A stretch of DNA of 14,642 bases from CAZSPL01 sp964608735 (lineage in GTDB: Bacteria > JAJVIF01 > JAPKYR01 > CAZSPL01): positions 1 through 14,642 of the forward strand of contig CAZSPL010000081.1 in NCBI GenBank assembly GCA_964608735.1. The letters are read 5' to 3'. Shown piece by piece: positions 13,011 through 14,642 of this stretch. The number at the start of each line of letters is the position of its first letter. Positions within the stretch are counted from its first letter, which is position 1. The notes beneath the pieces are model-generated. The model worked only from the letters and a program-made list of their open reading frames with translations, did no database searches and was not told the DNA's origin. A program made the position numbers and the translations under genes.

Positions 13011-14642
13011 TCAGTCAGACAAGTAACCCGCGGGCCAGCCCATCGTGATGTACACCTTGTCATCATCGTCCGATGCCGTAAGAAGCTGGTCGTTCCCCTT
13101 CCCGAGCACATCGCCGGCGGCAAATCCGTCATATTTAGTAAATAACGGCCAATGGAAAAAATAAAGCATCTTGGCTTCCGTCAGGTCGTACACCTTCACC
13201 ATGTATCCGTTCAGCCTGCCGTCACCGTCGGTTGCGATAACCAGTTCCAGCTTGCCGTCCTTTGCCACGTCGGCAAGTATCGCGGCATCATCATGTGTGA
13301 ACGTACCCTTGGTGTTTACATTTATCGATGGATAATCCTGCTTGCAATAAAACAGCTCCCGGTTGCCCAGGATGAAATTCCTCAACTCGAATTCGATCGT
13401 GGCATCCCCCTGGTAGATCCTGACGACGCTATCCGTGCCGTTCTTGTTTTCGATCATCACGATCTCAGCCTTGCCGTCCCCACTGATATCCCCCGCGAGA
13501 AATGCGTCGTGCCGCGTGTTGCTCGCGGTATTCCTGACCCCCTTGAAATCAAAATTCAAATTGTATTGCCGGATGAGATTCCCTTTTGCGTCGTATGTGT
13601 AAATCGTGTCGTTATCATCCTTCGCGATCAATATTTCGCATTTACCGTCGCCGTCCACATCAGCGACCGCAAGCCCGTCGTACGCAGTGAACGGGGCGGG
13701 GAAACTGTAGGTCTGGTTCCCGTTGGAGTCATAGGTGTTCACCATGCCGCCGTTGTACTTCGACGCCACGACGATCTCATCGAACCCGGTGCCGTCGAGA
13801 TTCCCGCACTCCACTTTGTCGTATTCCCTGAAGTAAATCTCGAATGTCCTCAGGGTCATCCCCAGCGCGTTGCGCACGTAGAATTTCCCCATGTCACCCG
13901 GCGCATCTTCATCGATGGCCGTAAGGATCAATTCCTCGTTCGCCCCCGGGCCGAGGTTTCCCGTGGTGAATGCATCCCAGTTGGTGAACTTCGCGTTGAA
14001 ACTGGTGCATGCGAGGCGGTCGAATTCGAGGTGGTAGCGCAGGAAATAGATACCCTCATCGTAGCCGGAGAGATACATGGTCAGGGGCATCACCGGGACT
14101 GCGTCCCAGACGGTAAGGTAATCATATGGAAATCTCACTGAATTCTCGCAGATGAAATCATCGCTCGTGACCGTATCCTTTTCTTTCATCGTTACATCGA
14201 AGCCTACGGTCGCGCCCTTGGGGACCATGCCTTCATAAATCACGCGCATCGTGTCGGATGTTTCAAACCTGCGATTCTCCTTGTCGTCGACATCGGAGAA
14301 ATGTTTAGCAGAACCGGTCGACCATGTCGACGGGTTCTTGTGATCGTCATAGGCTTCGAACATGATGTAGGGCTCATCCGATGTCGAGCCCTCATCCTGG
14401 TATGATTCATAATCGCAGAAAAGTGAATCGGCTACTATTCTAACCCAGACGTCCCCCGCAACCGGCTGCATGGTATGCATCCCGCCCGCCTGGAACTGGG
14501 GGCTGAGCTCGGCTACGCCAACCGGTTCCATCTGATGAAAATTCAACGTTTTGTTGATTCTTAGTGAATACGAGTTTTCATCGTCTCTCTGAAGCGGCAG
14601 GAATACGCCGATGTAATAATCCCCCGCTGACAGCGACGGGGG
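13011..14642 (-). CDS. Secreted FG-GAP/VCBS-like repeat protein (N-terminus cut by window edge)
   Basis: The frame is open to the right edge, giving 543 visible residues of a longer protein. The first 30 (LSAGDYYIGVFLPL, then NSYSLRI) resemble the end of a bacterial pre-peptidase C-terminal (PPC) domain. A beta-rich domain without a name I can give spans about 55-200. Roughly six FG-GAP/VCBS-like units follow, each with a pattern like YDGLAVADVDGDGKCEILIA; others contain AFTTGNLGPGANEELILTA, VECGNLDGTGFDEIVVA, AFLAGDISGDGKAEIVMI, AAILADVAKDGKLELVIA and GFAAGDVLGKGNDQLLTA. These usually build a calcium-binding beta-propeller on the cell surface. No sorting signal or membrane segment ends the protein. 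A start at TTG 14546 would cut into the PPC-like domain and is unlikely. Role unknown; adhesion or polymer binding is inference. Confidence 0.85.
   Translation of the reverse strand, partial: PPSLSAGDYYIGVFLPLQRDDENSYSLRINKTLNFHQMEPVGVAELSPQFQAGGMHTMQPVAGDVWVRIVADSLFCDYESYQDEGSTSDEPYIMFEAYDDHKNPSTWSTGSAKHFSDVDDKENRRFETSDTMRVIYEGMVPKGATVGFDVTMKEKDTVTSDDFICENSVRFPYDYLTVWDAVPVMPLTMYLSGYDEGIYFLRYHLEFDRLACTSFNAKFTNWDAFTTGNLGPGANEELILTAIDEDAPGDMGKFYVRNALGMTLRTFEIYFREYDKVECGNLDGTGFDEIVVASKYNGGMVNTYDSNGNQTYSFPAPFTAYDGLAVADVDGDGKCEILIAKDDNDTIYTYDAKGNLIRQYNLNFDFKGVRNTASNTRHDAFLAGDISGDGKAEIVMIENKNGTDSVVRIYQGDATIEFELRNFILGNRELFYCKQDYPSINVNTKGTFTHDDAAILADVAKDGKLELVIATDGDGRLNGYMVKVYDLTEAKMLYFFHWPLFTKYDGFAAGDVLGKGNDQLLTASDDDDKVYITMGWPAGYLSD

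Noticed and set aside
13152..14141. Long plus-strand open frame of 329 codons
   Set aside because: It is the antisense of the repeat protein, whose frame shows clear FG-GAP-like motifs. The plus-strand translation is rich in V, H and R with no domain and no ribosome binding site.
1..14642. CRISPR array, tRNA, rRNA, insertion sequence or prophage genes
   Set aside because: No regularly spaced direct repeats, tRNA-like cloverleaf, rRNA segment, transposase or phage protein was recognised on either strand.

Overview
The window is a stretch of bacterial chromosome, about 55% G+C by eye. Every confidently recognised gene lies on the minus strand, so the region reads right to left, probably with the direction of replication. 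The core is housekeeping: chromosome structure, RNA processing, acyl carrier protein, ribosomal protein L32, CoA synthesis, rRNA and tRNA modification, and lipoprotein signal peptidase. A lipoprotein signal peptidase and a predicted surface lipoprotein fit a cell with a well-developed envelope. The secreted multi-repeat protein at the right end resembles those of many uncultured, deep-branching phyla. I cannot name the organism from the sequence. GTG and TTG starts are common (smc, tgt, rluD, lspA and the lipoprotein).

Layout in reading order: (1) 14642-13011, the C-terminal part of a large secreted protein with FG-GAP/VCBS-like repeats. (2) About 13010-12520, a 490-base gap with a GC-rich hairpin and, on the plus strand, three consecutive micro-ORFs, the last apparently frame-disrupted. 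(3) 12519-10297, a 740-residue TPR-containing lipoprotein of unknown function with a Pro/Glu linker and a Gly-rich tail, followed by a likely terminator. (4) tatD and lspA; this lspA carries an unusual charged C-terminal extension. (5) A tightly packed block rluD-tgt-yggU-rsmD-coaD-coiled-coil gene, in which neighbours overlap or lie 3 to 6 bases apart. (6) A strong sigma70-type promoter (TTGACA, 17 bases, TAAAAT) followed by rpmF-acpP-rnc-smc; smc runs off the left edge.

How the genes fit together: rpmF-acpP-rnc-smc is a reduced form of the widespread rpmF-plsX-fab-acpP-fabF-rnc-smc cluster, with the fatty-acid enzymes absent. The coiled-coil gene between coaD and rpmF sits where Actinobacteria carry the septal protein SepIVA, and it resembles that family in layout. 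The least explained parts are the micro-ORF cluster and the orphan lipoprotein. No CRISPR array, tRNA, rRNA, insertion sequence or phage gene was seen.
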